DNA of 64,000 nt from assembly GCA_033060915.1 (NCBI GenBank), contig CM065394.1:16363501-16427500 (forward strand), written 5' to 3'. A program made the position numbers and the translations under genes. Every line of letters starts with the position of its first letter. Within the stretch, counting starts at the first letter, position 1. The DNA comes from Euryodendron excelsum (taxonomy: Eukaryota > Streptophyta > Magnoliopsida > Ericales > Pentaphylacaceae). Below are positions 47,701-59,639 of this stretch, piece by piece. Under the pieces are notes generated by a model. That model did no database searches, had not been told where the DNA came from, and saw only the letters and a program-made list of their open reading frames with translations.

Positions 47701-49526
47701 ATGTTGGAGGCAAGTGATGATGGTTCTGACAGGAGGGGCCGAGGATCGAGCCAGGGGAGGGCAGTGACAGTAGGAGTAGTTCTACTCGAGGTGGTAGTAG
47801 TTGGCCTCAGCGGTTTATGAGCAGGATCGCCTCCAGTGGTAGTTCATGACGGGACAGCCTTTGATTGCCCCAGATAAGAGGGTTGAGGATGATGTTGATT
47901 CGGTCGTTGACCCGAGGATAAGATATGGCATGGCTTCCATTCGGGATAGGCAAAGGGATACTTCTTTCACAGACGACCAGTTAGCAATTCCTGATATCCC
48001 ACAGCTGCGAGACTTTGCTTACCACCTGAGCTTGTACTCGCGTTATGGTTGGATGCCATCTTCGACTCACAGTTCATTTGGAGGGGCCAGTATCTCGGCC
48101 TTGAGAGCTATATAGGTATTGGCTCCATCCTAGAAGGACTTCCTACACAGGATCAGCTTTGGTGCCTTTATGATGCTTCAGACAGACAGGCTTGGTCACT
48201 GGATAATGGTTGGGCTACTGGAGTGATGGTTTGGGGAGACTGGGACTGTACACTTAGTAGGCTTTGAGCTGGGGCCTAGTCCTGTTGACTAGACTATGAT
48301 TATCGGCTTCTCTTTTGGAGGTATCCTGATTTCCCTACGAGTTGTGACTGTTGAGGAGGCTCGACTTCTCTTGGGTTTATCAGGGATTATGGGCTCCATT
48401 TTCTCGGCCCCACTTCTATGCCCAGCAGAAACAGCGTTCGCCCTTGAGCCCTCCCCAGCTGATCAGGTCATCATGAGATACTGGCTGGTATTATATGTCG
48501 TCTTTAGTTGCTTTTACAACAATAATAAGTTGACAGTTCCTTTACCCCTAGTGAGCCTGGTAGCAAACTTGGATGCGTTGGACTATGTGGATTGGGGCGC
48601 CTTTACTTTTGCTAGTTTCTTATGGGAGATGAGAGTGAGGACGTCCGGGGCATAGGGGAGCTTGACGGGTTTTTGGCCATTTCTGATATGATGAAGTTAT
48701 GAGTACCTGCCTGTTCGCCGACCAGAGGTACTAGCTACCGATGCATTCTCGCGGGCCACGAGGTGGGCCAGACATCAGATGTCTAGTGGTCCCTACTTAT
48801 AGACTTTGTCGCCCTCCAAGCTAACTTGGAGCTACTGAGACCCTAGGATGTGTCTTGGGCGCCTTACCGCCTATCTTCTCATTATGCTGCCAAGAGGGAT
48901 CTCATTCTTTTGTCTATGTTGCGGGTCACCTTCTGGGGCCCTTTTTCATAGGAGACGTACTTGGGAGAGTGTCATTGGCAACAGCTATATACCAACTTTC
49001 GTGCTGCTATGGATCCTCGCCAATATATGTTCGGATTTTGTCGAGCTGGGGTGGAGATTCCTTATGCGGTTGGGGTTCTTGGCGATCGCTTCCTCCTTCC
49101 GCCCAGTGTAGACTACAAGGCTCATTTCAGGGCAAGGTCTATTAGCACCTTTACCTAGTTGGATTTAGTGGTTGGGGGGGGGGGGTGGCAGCAGGTGGCC
49201 GGTCATAAGGTAGTTGAGCTATGGCATCGAGCCTAGGGCTTTGTTTTTTAGGAGGAGTACTTTAGCTTGTCAGGCGCGAGGTTAGTGTCGTGCTGAGGTG
49301 GAGGCTTTGACTGCGCACTTATCTTTAATGGAGACCCGCTGGTTATGCTGTTTACACTTCGTTTTTCATGTTATTTATGCATCTTCTGTGTTCTAATGCT
49401 AGATTTTTTTCCATTTGTTTTTTTCTTGATTAGGCCCCTTATGATGTTGGTGCTTCTTCCAGCCAGCCCTCTCCATATGTGCTGGATACTGGTGACTTTG
49501 ACTTGGATGACGACCCCGCTCCCTGA
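47701..49526 (+). pseudogene. antisense accessory gene of element B, plant-mobile-domain-like, with intron; broken
   Basis: Plus strand, opposite to gag. The ATG at 47701 (MLEASDDGSDRRGRG) follows TTTTTCAGG. Recognisable pieces in shifting frames: FIWRGQYLGLESYIGIGSIL (~48062-48130), GFSFGGILISLRVVTVEEAR and LLLGLSG (~48302-48388), VDWGAFTFASFLWEMRVR (~48587-48645), YEYLPVRRPEVLATDAFS (~48697-48750), TFWGPFF (~48928), and DPRQYMFGFCRAG (~49011-49050). The order, ending WG-x-A...FLW then YEYLPVRRP, fits plant mobile domain proteins (PMD). After a T-rich intron with acceptor TTGATTAG at 49433, a clean last exon (49434-49526) codes 30 residues ending DFDLDDDPAP and a stop. Stops and frameshifts make it inactive. 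PMD assignment is by eye. Confidence 0.5.
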
Positions 49527-51478
49527 GGCGCTCCTTTCCACCCGCTAATATAGTTGTAGCTTTGTTAGACTGACAACATTGTTTATATTTTGAGGCCGTA
49601 TGTTGGCCTTTGTGGATGATGATTATAAGACAATTCTATATCTATTATTATTTTTTCTTTGCATGAGATGATGACTGGTTTCTGTTTTTAGTCTTATCTT
49701 GAATTTATGCATGTGGAAACATAACGAATAGGAATATAAACATAGGAGTACAGAAATCATGACACACACAAGAAATGGTGGGTATGTGTAAGCTTTAAAT
49801 AGATGTGAAAAATGTGGGTGTGTTGTTGCGTGGGTGGATTTAGGCGAAGCACACAGGTATAGAAAGCTTTTACGAAAACATGCCTAGAGGTAGGCTCTAA
49901 TTTTTTGGGTTTAACTGAGTGTCCACCAGGAGTTGGTCATTTTGGACTTTTGCTCTTTTCTCGAAGATTCCTTTCTTTGTTATACCCTTTTCTTGTCATG
50001 ATGAGATAGTAGTTGCCCTATTCTTGGGGTTTCCATTTTTGGACCTACCTCTCTTCTCTCTTATCTAAAAAGGGGATAACATGTAACTCGCTTGGCTTCC
50101 TTTCGGGGATACCACCTTTGGTCTAATGAACTCTCCAGGTGACCACTAAAGTAGCCCTTAACAAAGAAGCGGGCAGTTTTCATCCTCAATCCGAGAAGGC
50201 TTTACTTTGGACCGTAATGTAGGCTAGGTTAAGGGTAAGAAATGAAGGGTATGTTGGCTCAAATAATTTCTCTATTCCCTAGCGGAGGTGACATGAACCA
50301 GAACCACCTTAAGTAAGCTTCTGCTATTTTGTTCAGCTTTCTTTTTAAAATGTTGCCATTTTCTTTTGAACTTGTTTAGACTAAACAATCTTCCCTAATC
50401 TGAGAGGACTTTTCCTTGGGTTGTAGTGTGGCTAGGTTATGGGGTTTTCGAAAGGAAGGGTATTGGAGGCCCAAGGTGTTGCATTTTTCATGGGGTTCAT
50501 CATAGACCGGTGATCACTCTTTCAACACTTCTTCCTCTTTGGGTCTTTTCCTTGTTGGTTTTTTTTGGGTATTTGCCATATTTTTGCACGAACTTTTACC
50601 CATATAGGGTTTATTGTTTTTCTTGGTTTTGCCCCAACACTGCTATTTGCATAGTTTGTTGATTTCTCAGGGCGCCTTATCATTCATTCATTTTTTTTTT
50701 AAGTATTGCATTGTTTCCTCCTTCTTCCTATGTATAAGGAAGCTTTTTTTTCTCTTTTCCTCATTTTTCTTTCCAAATTTACTTTCGCCCATTGTGGGCG
50801 GTGATCACCAAGATAGGTTTGCCAAAGAAATGTGATTTGGCTTAAAATGGGTCTTTGAAAGGGGATTCTTTTAACTGTATGGTAGAAGAGTAGATGGCCC
50901 TTCTTCCTTTCAGATAAGATTGCTTAGTCTATGAAGTTCAGTCTTAGAACTTTAACGTCATCCTTTGAGATAAGCAGATGTTAGCTTAATCGTTCTGTTA
51001 CTCATACTTGCCCCAGTGTGGGGGGTGATTCCTGGTTAGGCTGTTTGAATGAAAATCACTTATGGCTTGAGTGGGATGTTCAAAGGAATTGCTTTGCTGT
51101 TTAGGGAATTTGAAATGATGGCTTCTCTTCCTTTCGAAGGTCTAACTGCCAACTGCTTTGTCATGGCATCCTCTGGGTGACACCCTCTTATTGGTCTGCC
51201 ATCTCTTTTTCCTTTCTTCAGTGTTTCCTTTCTTTGCATACTATCACATTTCAAGTCAAGGCATAACAATGAAAGGGAAAATTTCTAAGAAAAGACGAGT
51301 ACCGGAGATGATAAATGTAAACTTCAAATTATTTTTTTTTCATTTCAAAAGGTTTTGTGTATATGAAAAGCCCTTAATTAACAAAAAGTAGAATTAGAAG
51401 TAAAGTTAACAAAGACAAGATTAACAGAAAGCAAACGTAGAGTTTGACAAAAAGAACATCCCTTTGGTAGTGATTTCC
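49527..51478. other. element B spacer between antisense gene and gag; pol absent
   Basis: 1.95 kb where protease, RT, RNase H and integrase should follow gag. No YVDD/FADD, DSG/DTG or integrase motif was found on the minus strand. Shared blocks with element A (22567-24540). Confidence 0.65.
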
Positions 51479-53740
51479 TCAAGTGGGCTTCAAGACCACG
51501 CCTGCCTCCTCCATGCTCCATCCTCCAACTTCCTCACTCGATTGCGTTGGATGGATTGAGGCACTGACTGTAGAATGGTAGAGCCGGGTGGTCATAGTAT
51601 AGTCAAGGATGCTTTCTTTTCTTTTCCTTTCTCCAGCTAAGTCATTAGGGTTGCACACCCTATCTTGGAATCCCTGATGGCTTTCTTGTGGTTGGACGAT
51701 TTCCTTTTGCTCATCTTCCTGGGGTTTTGTGCCCAGGCCTTCTTGTGGCGGCTTCTCTTCGATTTTCTCTTTTTTAGCTTCCTCTTTGTCAATCTTAGTA
51801 AATAGGCTATCCAGATCACCTTCATTGAACTCGAACAGTGGGTTTGGTATTCTTGGCTTGTCAATGCCCCATCCCATATCCTCATAATTGAAGAGATCCT
51901 CTTTTAGGCGGTTCTCAGCTTCGGCATATTTGTGGTGTAGGAATTCTTCTCCCCAACCATCGGGAGGCATAGTATTCACTGGAATATCTTCCATGGGCTC
52001 TTCTATAGGCCAGTCAAGGGGATCTTGCTCTCCACTTGCATTGTAAAGATAGATAGGGTATGGTGGTAGCTTCTCTTCTGAGTCACTTTCTTCCTCAGTA
52101 TCCGACTCTCCCTCTAAATATTCTACAGCTATGATGCCGTCTAGGTCTACTTCCCATTCTGTGATGATGTTGATAGCATGATCCGATAAGGGATTTGCCG
52201 TGACATTAGGAGTAAGGGCCGATTTTGCTTCGTGGGTATTGATAACCTTGCTGTCAATAAGGTCTTGGATTTTATGCTTCAAAGAAAAACAAGACTCTGT
52301 GTCATACCCTTGTGCCCCAGAATGATATTCACAGGTGAGGGTAGGATTGAAAATTGGAGGCAATGGGCTCAGCAATGGCCGCGGGGGTATAAGGTTTAGG
52401 TGCTTGGCTTTGAGAAGTTTATGGTAGGCCTTTGTTTGAGTGCATGCCAAGTGAGTGAATTCCTGGTTTTGCAGGTTATTTTTGTTAGGGTTGAGATACG
52501 GCCGGGCTACAATAGGTCTAGGAGCAGGTGCTTATACATTAGTAACAGGAATGTTGACAACAGGAGTAGGCGGCGGTGGTTGAGCTTGATATTGGGGATA
52601 GTATGGTTGTTGATGTGTTGGTAGGATGGCAGATACCTCTCCCTCTTTCTTATCAGTACCTCGAGTGGTTTCTACCTTCTTGGCTACATTTGGGAATCCC
52701 TCACATGTCGTACCATAAGGGTCTGTGATTCTGCCAGTTTTCAATCAGTTCTCGATCATTTCTCCTTGCTTTATCAGCTCAGAATAACTCTTCCTGATGC
52801 TCAGGCATAAGTGTTCATAATACAAGCCTTCGAAGGTGTTCACAAATAGCTGTACATACTCTTTTTCCACTAACGGGGGGTTGACTTGAGCAACTGCCTC
52901 CCTCCATCTTAAAGCGTAGCTCTTGAAGCTTTCTTTTTCTCCTCAGGTCATCATCATCAAGGCACACCTATCCATGGTGAGGTCACTGTTATGTCGGTAC
53001 TGGGATCGGCAGACTATGACTAACTCGTTCCAGTTTGTTATCTTCCTCAAATCTAAACAGGCGAACCATTGTAAGGCAGGTCTAGTCAGGCTATGTTGAA
53101 ATAACTACATCAAAAGTTTGGGGTCATTCCTATGACCACTTAACGCGCCCGTGTATAGCCTCAGATGAGCCATAGGATCCCCACTTCCATCATACTTTGG
53201 AAATTGGGCATCTTGAATTTGGGTGGCCTTAGATGATCGAGAAAGAAGCATAGTTCATCATAAAATGTCCCACTGAAGGCGTTATGACCTTGCAGGCTGT
53301 GTAGGGACTCTTCTAACCCTTGTATCTTGAGATCGAGAGGGTTTGGGTTTTCCTTCTTTGATGTAGCAGTTAACAGGATGGTTTCAAGGTTGTCTTCTTC
53401 TCCTTTCTCGATGTGTACCACTTTGGGGAGTTTCTTGTTCTTCCCCGTATTGTCAATTCGAAGGACGATCCTTGGCAGGATAGCGTCAGTTTCTTTGGGG
53501 TGGGACATTGAGGCTGATGGATTTATGACAGGTCCTTTGAAGGCCATCAGTCGTACGAGTTTAAACATCTCATCTATTTTCGCTTTCATCTCGTTCACTT
53601 CCTCCCATGTCATCGAGTTGTTATGTTAATCAGGGGTATTGCCTTCACTTGTCATTTGTGTTGCTAGTTGTCGGGTAAAGACTGGTGTTCGGAGCATAGA
53701 AGGCACTCGTGTTTCTCTTTTTGCTTTTCTGGGAGCAATG
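51479..53740 (-). pseudogene. gag: Tat-type gypsy gag, several stops
   Basis: Reads from ~53740 down on the minus strand. The N-terminal part has RKAKRETRVPS and MTWEEVNEMKAKIDEMFKLV. The capsid domain (retrotrans_gag type) has PKYDGSGDPMAHLRLYTGAL, LQWFACLDLRKITNWNELV and ESFKSYALRWREAVAQVNPP (~53210-52860). Then comes a Pro/Gln-rich linker, and from 52450 an intact 323-codon segment with a zinc-knuckle-like CEYHSGAQGYDTESC, LKHKIQDLIDSK and an acidic C-terminus. In-frame stops are at 53626-53628, 53105-53107, 52943-52945, 52745-52747 and ~52530. All are single-base changes to TAA, TAG or TGA and the frame is otherwise kept. Inactive, but quite recent. Confidence 0.88.
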
Positions 53741-55253
53741 GTGACCTAAAATGCAAACAGTCTCACTAAAAACTATTGCTAGTCTTTTGATGAGACAAAG
53801 GGGAATAGAAAATAAGGAAAAACAAGAAAGGGATCATATGTTAGGCTTTAGATTAGAAAGATTTTATGCAATGCGTGACTTAGGGATGCCCCTACCTTTT
53901 AAGGGGAACTAAGCGTGATGCCTTAGCTCAAATTTTGGAGATAGGGCCTTGCCCCTGTTATGCAATACTATACCTACACCTGTGGCCATTCATTCATACA
54001 TTCATTCATTCGACAGAAATAACAATTTTATTGAGATGAATTCTCTTTGTACATAGAATTTTTCAAAAATACATTAAAATGGGAAAGGGGGAACATCTTC
54101 CTTAGGACTTCTGCCTATTCTATCTTTACTTTAGAGATCGTAAACTACTCTTAAGACTTTGGATTTGCCTTCTTGGATGGAAGTTGGTGAGAGACATTGA
54201 TTTTGAGTTGCCCCTTTGTCTTTTTGGAGACCCTATCTCCGTGAGTGAAGAGGGATTATGGCCCCTTTCTATGAGATGACTTTGATGCATGCCATGAATC
54301 CTTAGGGTCTCTGGGTACCCTTAGGAGTTTTGGTTGGCTTGATTCAAGCGAGAATGTCTATGGGCCTTTCTCTAGGGGTTAATTAGATGCATGGAGTTGC
54401 AATGACTTGAGTTACTTTGGGAACTCGTCTTGAAATGAATTCTGATGCATGAGCAGTTATAATGTGAAAAGATGTATATATAACATAATGACAAAGATTA
54501 AGCAGCATAACAGCATGAATTGAACATAAAATAAAGGAGAGTAAAGCAGTTAACCTTTCTTCCTTATTTTTGAAATTGATGCGTGTGTCCTAAATCCGGC
54601 AGAGGTTCGGCTATGCATGAGCTGCTACATGAGCATAAGGTTGGGGGTTTACTAATGCTTTCTAAAAAGCTCGGTTTCTAAACCTTCAAACCTCTGGCGT
54701 CCACCCCCAAAAGGGTGAACTCCATATTTGGTTGGTGGTTCGAGCAGGGGAACTATCAAGAGACCGTAAGCTGAGAAACTAACACAGCATCCACCCACAG
54801 TCAATATACTGTTCCCTCTTCTATCTAGAAGGGTAGTAACCAGGTAATATATGCAAGATGTAAATGAAAATGAGTGCACCAAGTGTGTGTGGAATTTTAA
54901 AAAATGGAGGAAAGGGCCCAATAACGCACATCACATCAAGTTCATTCATCACATACATGGCAGTTAATTATGACATAAAATAAAATGTGAATAAAGGTCC
55001 ACCTACAAAAGAAAAATGCAAAGAGTTAGTAACTTTTCAAAAAACTCGATGCAAGATAATGGATGGCCAATACAAGAGCATGAATGTAAGAAGTGAATTC
55101 AAGTAATGACATTAGTTTGAAAATTATGATTTTGAAAAATTTTTTGGGAACCTAGAAAATTTTTGAGAAATGGATAAAACTAGATAGAGTAACTGGGGAT
55201 TCTGGGTGAAAGAAGGGTGAAGAGACATGATAATAGCCTAATCCTCTAAGGGT
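53741..55253 (-). other. element B leader between PBS and gag
   Basis: Non-coding. Contains the GGCAGAGGTTCGGCTATGCA block (~54599) and GAATCCTTAGGGT (~54297), shared with element A. Possibly holds packaging signals; nothing in the sequence proves it. Confidence 0.55.
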
Positions 55254-55270
55254 CCCCAGTAGAGTCGCCA
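55254..55270 (-). other. primer-binding site of element B, tRNA-Arg-like
   Basis: On the minus strand TGGCGACTCTACTGGGG, two bases from the LTR edge. Two bases differ from the expected tRNA-Arg complement. Confidence 0.8.
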
Positions 55271-55430
55271 GCTGTCGCTCCCCGATTTTTGACCAAGTTC
55301 TTTCAGCTCAGAAAAAAGCACTGAACTCTGTCATTAGAACTCATCCTCCTAGAAGGACGAGTACAACTAGGTTTAAACTTGAAATTGATTTAATTAAGGG
55401 TTTTTTTGTTTTAGAAAAATAGGAGTCGCC

Positions 55431-55457
55431 ACCTAACTTGATTAAGGTGAGTTTGGT
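55431..55457 (-). promoter_or_regulatory. conserved U5 hairpin, element B right LTR
   Basis: ACCTAACT with AGTTTGGT, one mismatch in the stem; about 160 bp from the PBS. Confidence 0.5.
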
Positions 55458-56689
55458 CGCCTAAAACTAAGTGTAATCCAAAGATCAAACTTAGGATTTT
55501 TGAAAAAGGTTTTGGAAAACCTCCTCAAGAGAGGGTTTGTAAGAAAATAGGCTATTTGGAAACCTTTGAAAAGTTTTAAGCCCTTTTTGAAAATAACTCC
55601 ATTTTGGTATTTTGAAAACAGAAATCTATAGTTCGGGGGTTGGTTATGTGTAGGGAAGATATCTTAAGATCATCACTCTACCCCGCCCTTTCGGTACCTA
55701 CATGTCTAATCACCCTTTGTTCACTCACTGAATTAACCGGTTATCATTATCCACTTAATATCCACTTTAAAGTTTTGAAAATGGGGTTTGGTCATCACTT
55801 TTTGGAGGAATAATGCATGATGCAAATTTTGAGAAAAATATTTGAAAACATGAAAGTCTTGAAGGAATTTGAAATAGAAATCTTAAATTGATAGAGAGTT
55901 TTGAAAAAAAAGGGACTTGAATTGAAATGAAAGTTATGACCGCATCATTTTAGGTTGCCTACGTATCTCATTTGGCGAGAATCAAGTTATTCGTAGTTCG
56001 GGCAAGAGCCCAATGGAAAGTAGGCACATTAGGGCCTTTGAAAAGTTTTGAAGACACTTTGAGGTCTTTGGAAAGGTTTGGAGACAATTTGTGGTCTTTG
56101 AAAAGGGGACTTGGGAGTTTTGATTTGAAATCGAATGTCAGAGTGCTTTTGGAGTAGAACTTGAAGGTTTTTGAAAGTGCTCTTAAAATGGGTTTTGAAG
56201 TATTTTGAAATGTTCTTAAAACTAACTCAAGAGAGTATTGGAAGTCTTAAAAATTCGATTATGGACTTGAAAATTTGACTTGGAGTTACAAGAGCTCCTA
56301 TGAACTTATCTTGAAATGATTTTCAAAACTGGTTTATGAAAACATCTAGGGCTTTGGAACCTTAATATGGACAATCTTAAAGGTTGTACTTAATGTATCA
56401 CCTTCCCTTGAGATCCCTAACCATAAAGGGGTAGGGACACCTTAGGGTTGTGAGTTCTTGAAATCATTTTGAAAATGGCTTTTGGAAAATGTTAAGTGTC
56501 TAGCCATGTTAATTGAGACAAATTTAAGAGAACTTCTTGGAGGCATAGAGTGTGGGGATATTTGAATAGGTTTTAGAGTTGATTTTTGAAATCTTAAGAG
56601 AGTGGGATGTTTTGAAAATATATTATGAAAATGGTCTTTGAGTTGAAAAATTATTTGAAAATGGGTCTTTGAATTGGGACCTTAAAGCT

Positions 56690-56996
56690 TACTAACCTAG
56701 GTTAGGTTGACCTAAGGTTAACTAACTCGGGTTAGGTTAACCTAGGGTTGGCTGACTTGGGTTAGGGTGACCTATGATTAACTAACTTGGGTTAGATTAG
56801 CCTAAGGTTAAGATGAACTAGAGTTAACTAACTAAGGTTAGGTTAACCTAAGGTTTAGGTGAACTAGGATTAATTAGCTATGGTTAGGTTAACCTAGGGT
56901 TTGGGTGAACTAGGGTTAACTAACTAAGGTTAGGTTAACCTAGGGTTTAGGTGAACTAGGGTTAACTAACTATGGTTAGGTTAACCTAGGGTTGGA
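56690..56996. repeat. TAGGTTAACCTAGGG array, right LTR of B
   Basis: Homologue of 41560-41860, six or seven units of about 50 bp. Confidence 0.85.
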
Positions 56997-57342
56997 AGGT
57001 GGTTTTGAACTAGGGTTTCATACATTTTTAAAAGGAGTTTTGGAAAACAAATCATGCTATGCAAAGGACTCTTGTAATGAAACCATTTGAAGATCATGTC
57101 CATGAAAATTGACTCTAGGGAAGTATATGGTTCATATGGTTGATGTTTAAAAACCATTTCGACGAAGGTTTCCCTTAAGACCATTATAACATTTATCTTG
57201 AAAGAAGTAGGAACTTTAAAAATCACCATAATAATGACAACTTTTGGAAGATTATTTTTAATGAACTTTTGAAGGCCATTTTTAAGAAGAAGGTCTTGAA
57301 AACTATTTTTGGAAGAGGAAACCACTCTAACAAGTTAGGATT

Positions 57343-57600
57343 CCTATGGTCAATGATAAGGGAGACCACTCAAGAGAGGGTTCCATAGGGCCATTCCAAC
57401 CATTAAACTTGTGCGAATAGAAACCTTTGAAATCGAAGCATTTGAAAATCATATTTATACAAGAGTAGAAAGAGAAGGGAACCGTTCTAACAAGGTTGGG
57501 TTCTTATGGCCAATAATAAGGGAGACCATTCAAGAGAGGGTTCCATCGGGCTATTCCAACCACTAAACTTATGAGAATAGAAACCTTTGAAATCGACAAG
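57343..57600. repeat. ~170-bp direct duplication in right LTR only
   Basis: The block from AAGGGAGACCA through TTCCAACCA to GAAACCTTTGAAATCGA occurs at ~57357 and ~57527. The left LTR has one partial copy (~42220). Confidence 0.85.
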
Positions 57601-58386
57601 TTTTGATAATCATTTTTATGCAAGTAGAAATGCAAAGATGCAAGAATATGAGTTAGGTATTAATGAAGGGCTTTTCTAGGGCATGATTACTTACGATTTC
57701 ATCATAAACTTCAAGGGCGCACTCTTGGAACCACTTTGAAAAGAACATTGAAATAAGGAGCTTGAAAATGGTATGGGAATGGCAATAGTGTAAATTTTGG
57801 CAAACATGGTTATAAACATGAAAATAAAGCCAAACATTCAAAACATGAGCAAGATAGTCATATGCAAAGAGATTCATAAATTCATACAAAGATAAAGGCT
57901 ACATCACATAATCAAGGTGCTCCAAGGCCATACCATCTTGAAGTAGGCTAATGAGAAATCCCTCTACACGGTGGCTCTCACTAGCTTTCCTCTAGGTATG
58001 AGCTAGGAGCTCTCTTGTCTCAAGCATGGAAGAATTGGGAGTAGAAGATGGGGGTTAAGATAGAAAATAGCCTAAGTAGGCTAGGAGGGAGAAGAGGGGA
58101 GTGGGGGAAGACAAAAATATAAAAGAAAACACCACTTTTTGCCTTCAAACACTATCAAACTTCATTAGATGCTTGGACTTGATCTTGGATGGACTTGGAA
58201 GGGGCTGGAAAAAGGTTTTCTATGGCATGGAGGGCCTTGTAGGTGAGGTGTATAGGCTAGAGTGAAGTGGAATACAACCTAAGTGTTTGGAGGGAAGAGA
58301 TATATAGAGCATTTCAAATTTCTGGAGCTGTTTGTGTAGAGTTTCGTAATAATTTTTTATTCTGGAATATTCAAAAGGGGAGGCCT

Positions 58387-58396
58387 GTATTTATAG
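58387..58396 (-). promoter_or_regulatory. TATA box of element B right LTR (5' LTR promoter)
   Basis: CTATAAATAC on the minus strand. Start of the element transcript would be near 58360. Confidence 0.75.
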
Positions 58397-58709
58397 GCAA
58401 CTCTGGAGAGACGGTACTGTTCCATTGGCAGAATGCCACATGACATCCATTGTAGGGCTAAATCTTAAGGGCTAAGTGGAGTTTGATTGATCAGATCAAA
58501 ATCTAGGGGCATGTAGCATATGCTCCGCCAACGGGAGTGTTCATTTAAACTTTGCCTTGGTAATTGTGCCAACCGGGAAAGTTTTAGGAAAATCGGTTAC
58601 ATTTATGGTGTTCTCTTAGCGTTTCTCGTGAACTCCTAAGTTTTCAAAAAACCTGAACGGTGTTCGAAAGTGTGAGATATTATCTCGGGAAGTGTGCATG
58701 AAATCACAT

Positions 58710-59190
58710 TTTCGTGGAGCGTTTGTGTTAGGCTCCGTGGGGGTTCAAAAGTAGCTGTATTTGTGCCCAATGATCGAGGCCTCCAGAAAGCGATCTCTTC
58801 GATCAAACTGTATCGATGGACAGTACTCAGGAAATACTTTCGAAAATTTTCTAATTTACGTGTTTCTCAAGTCGTTTGACGGTGTGTTATAATCAGGGAA
58901 TTGAAGAAAAAGTTAATCTTGGCGGAGCGTCTATGAGATGCTCCAGGGGTTGCTGAAAGTAGCAGTTTTCGAGTTATGGGATGGGGAGTTTCGGGAAGCG
59001 ATCTCTCCAATCGAGCTGTATTGATGGAAAGACCTATGAACGAGCTTTTAGGAATTCCTTGGTTTACGTATTTCTTAAGTCGTTCGACAATGCGTTATAA
59101 CCAGGAAATCGGGAGAAAATGCAATCTTGGTGGAGCGTCTGCGAGACGCTCCAGGGGGCTTTCGTTGAGTCGGGAGTGTTTAGTGTCGTA
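58710..59190. repeat. ~207-bp U3 tandem repeat with hairpin, right LTR of B
   Basis: Units begin at 58717, 58922 and 59132. Each starts with an inverted repeat; in the third it is perfect (arms GGAGCGTCT and AGACGCTCC, 3-base loop). Confidence 0.88.
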
Positions 59191-59639
59191 AGGTCCATCT
59201 TAAGTTAAATAGGAGTGTATGACAAGACCCTCCGTTTACCATTCTAGGACAGGTGCAGTTTTGAGGCGCGTTTGGGTTAGTTAGGGGCAAAATGGTCATT
59301 TTGACCAGGGTTGGTTAAAAAGGTCAGCAATGGGTTGGAGTGTTATGTTAAGCGTGCCAGGTAGTTCAGGGATGATCCTAGAAGAGTTTTTCACTGTTTA
59401 GTGGGATTTGTGCTGTGCTAGGGCGTTCAAAGGCAAAACGGTCATTTTGACCAGAGTTAGTAAGAATGGGACCTGAATTGGATAGGATGACGTGTTGAGT
59501 ATGCCTAACTATTTAGTAACACTTTGGAAAGGTGGACTTACTATCTTGAGGGATTTTGAACTTTCTCAATATGTGCTTGAAGGTCAAAGGGGCCAGTTTG
59601 GTCATTTTTCACGCAGTCGAGCTAGTAGGCGCTGGTGTT

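Noticed and set aside
47482..47820. Phe-rich ORFs that look like membrane proteins
   Set aside because: They arise from the polypyrimidine tract; only the part after the ATG at 47701 has support.
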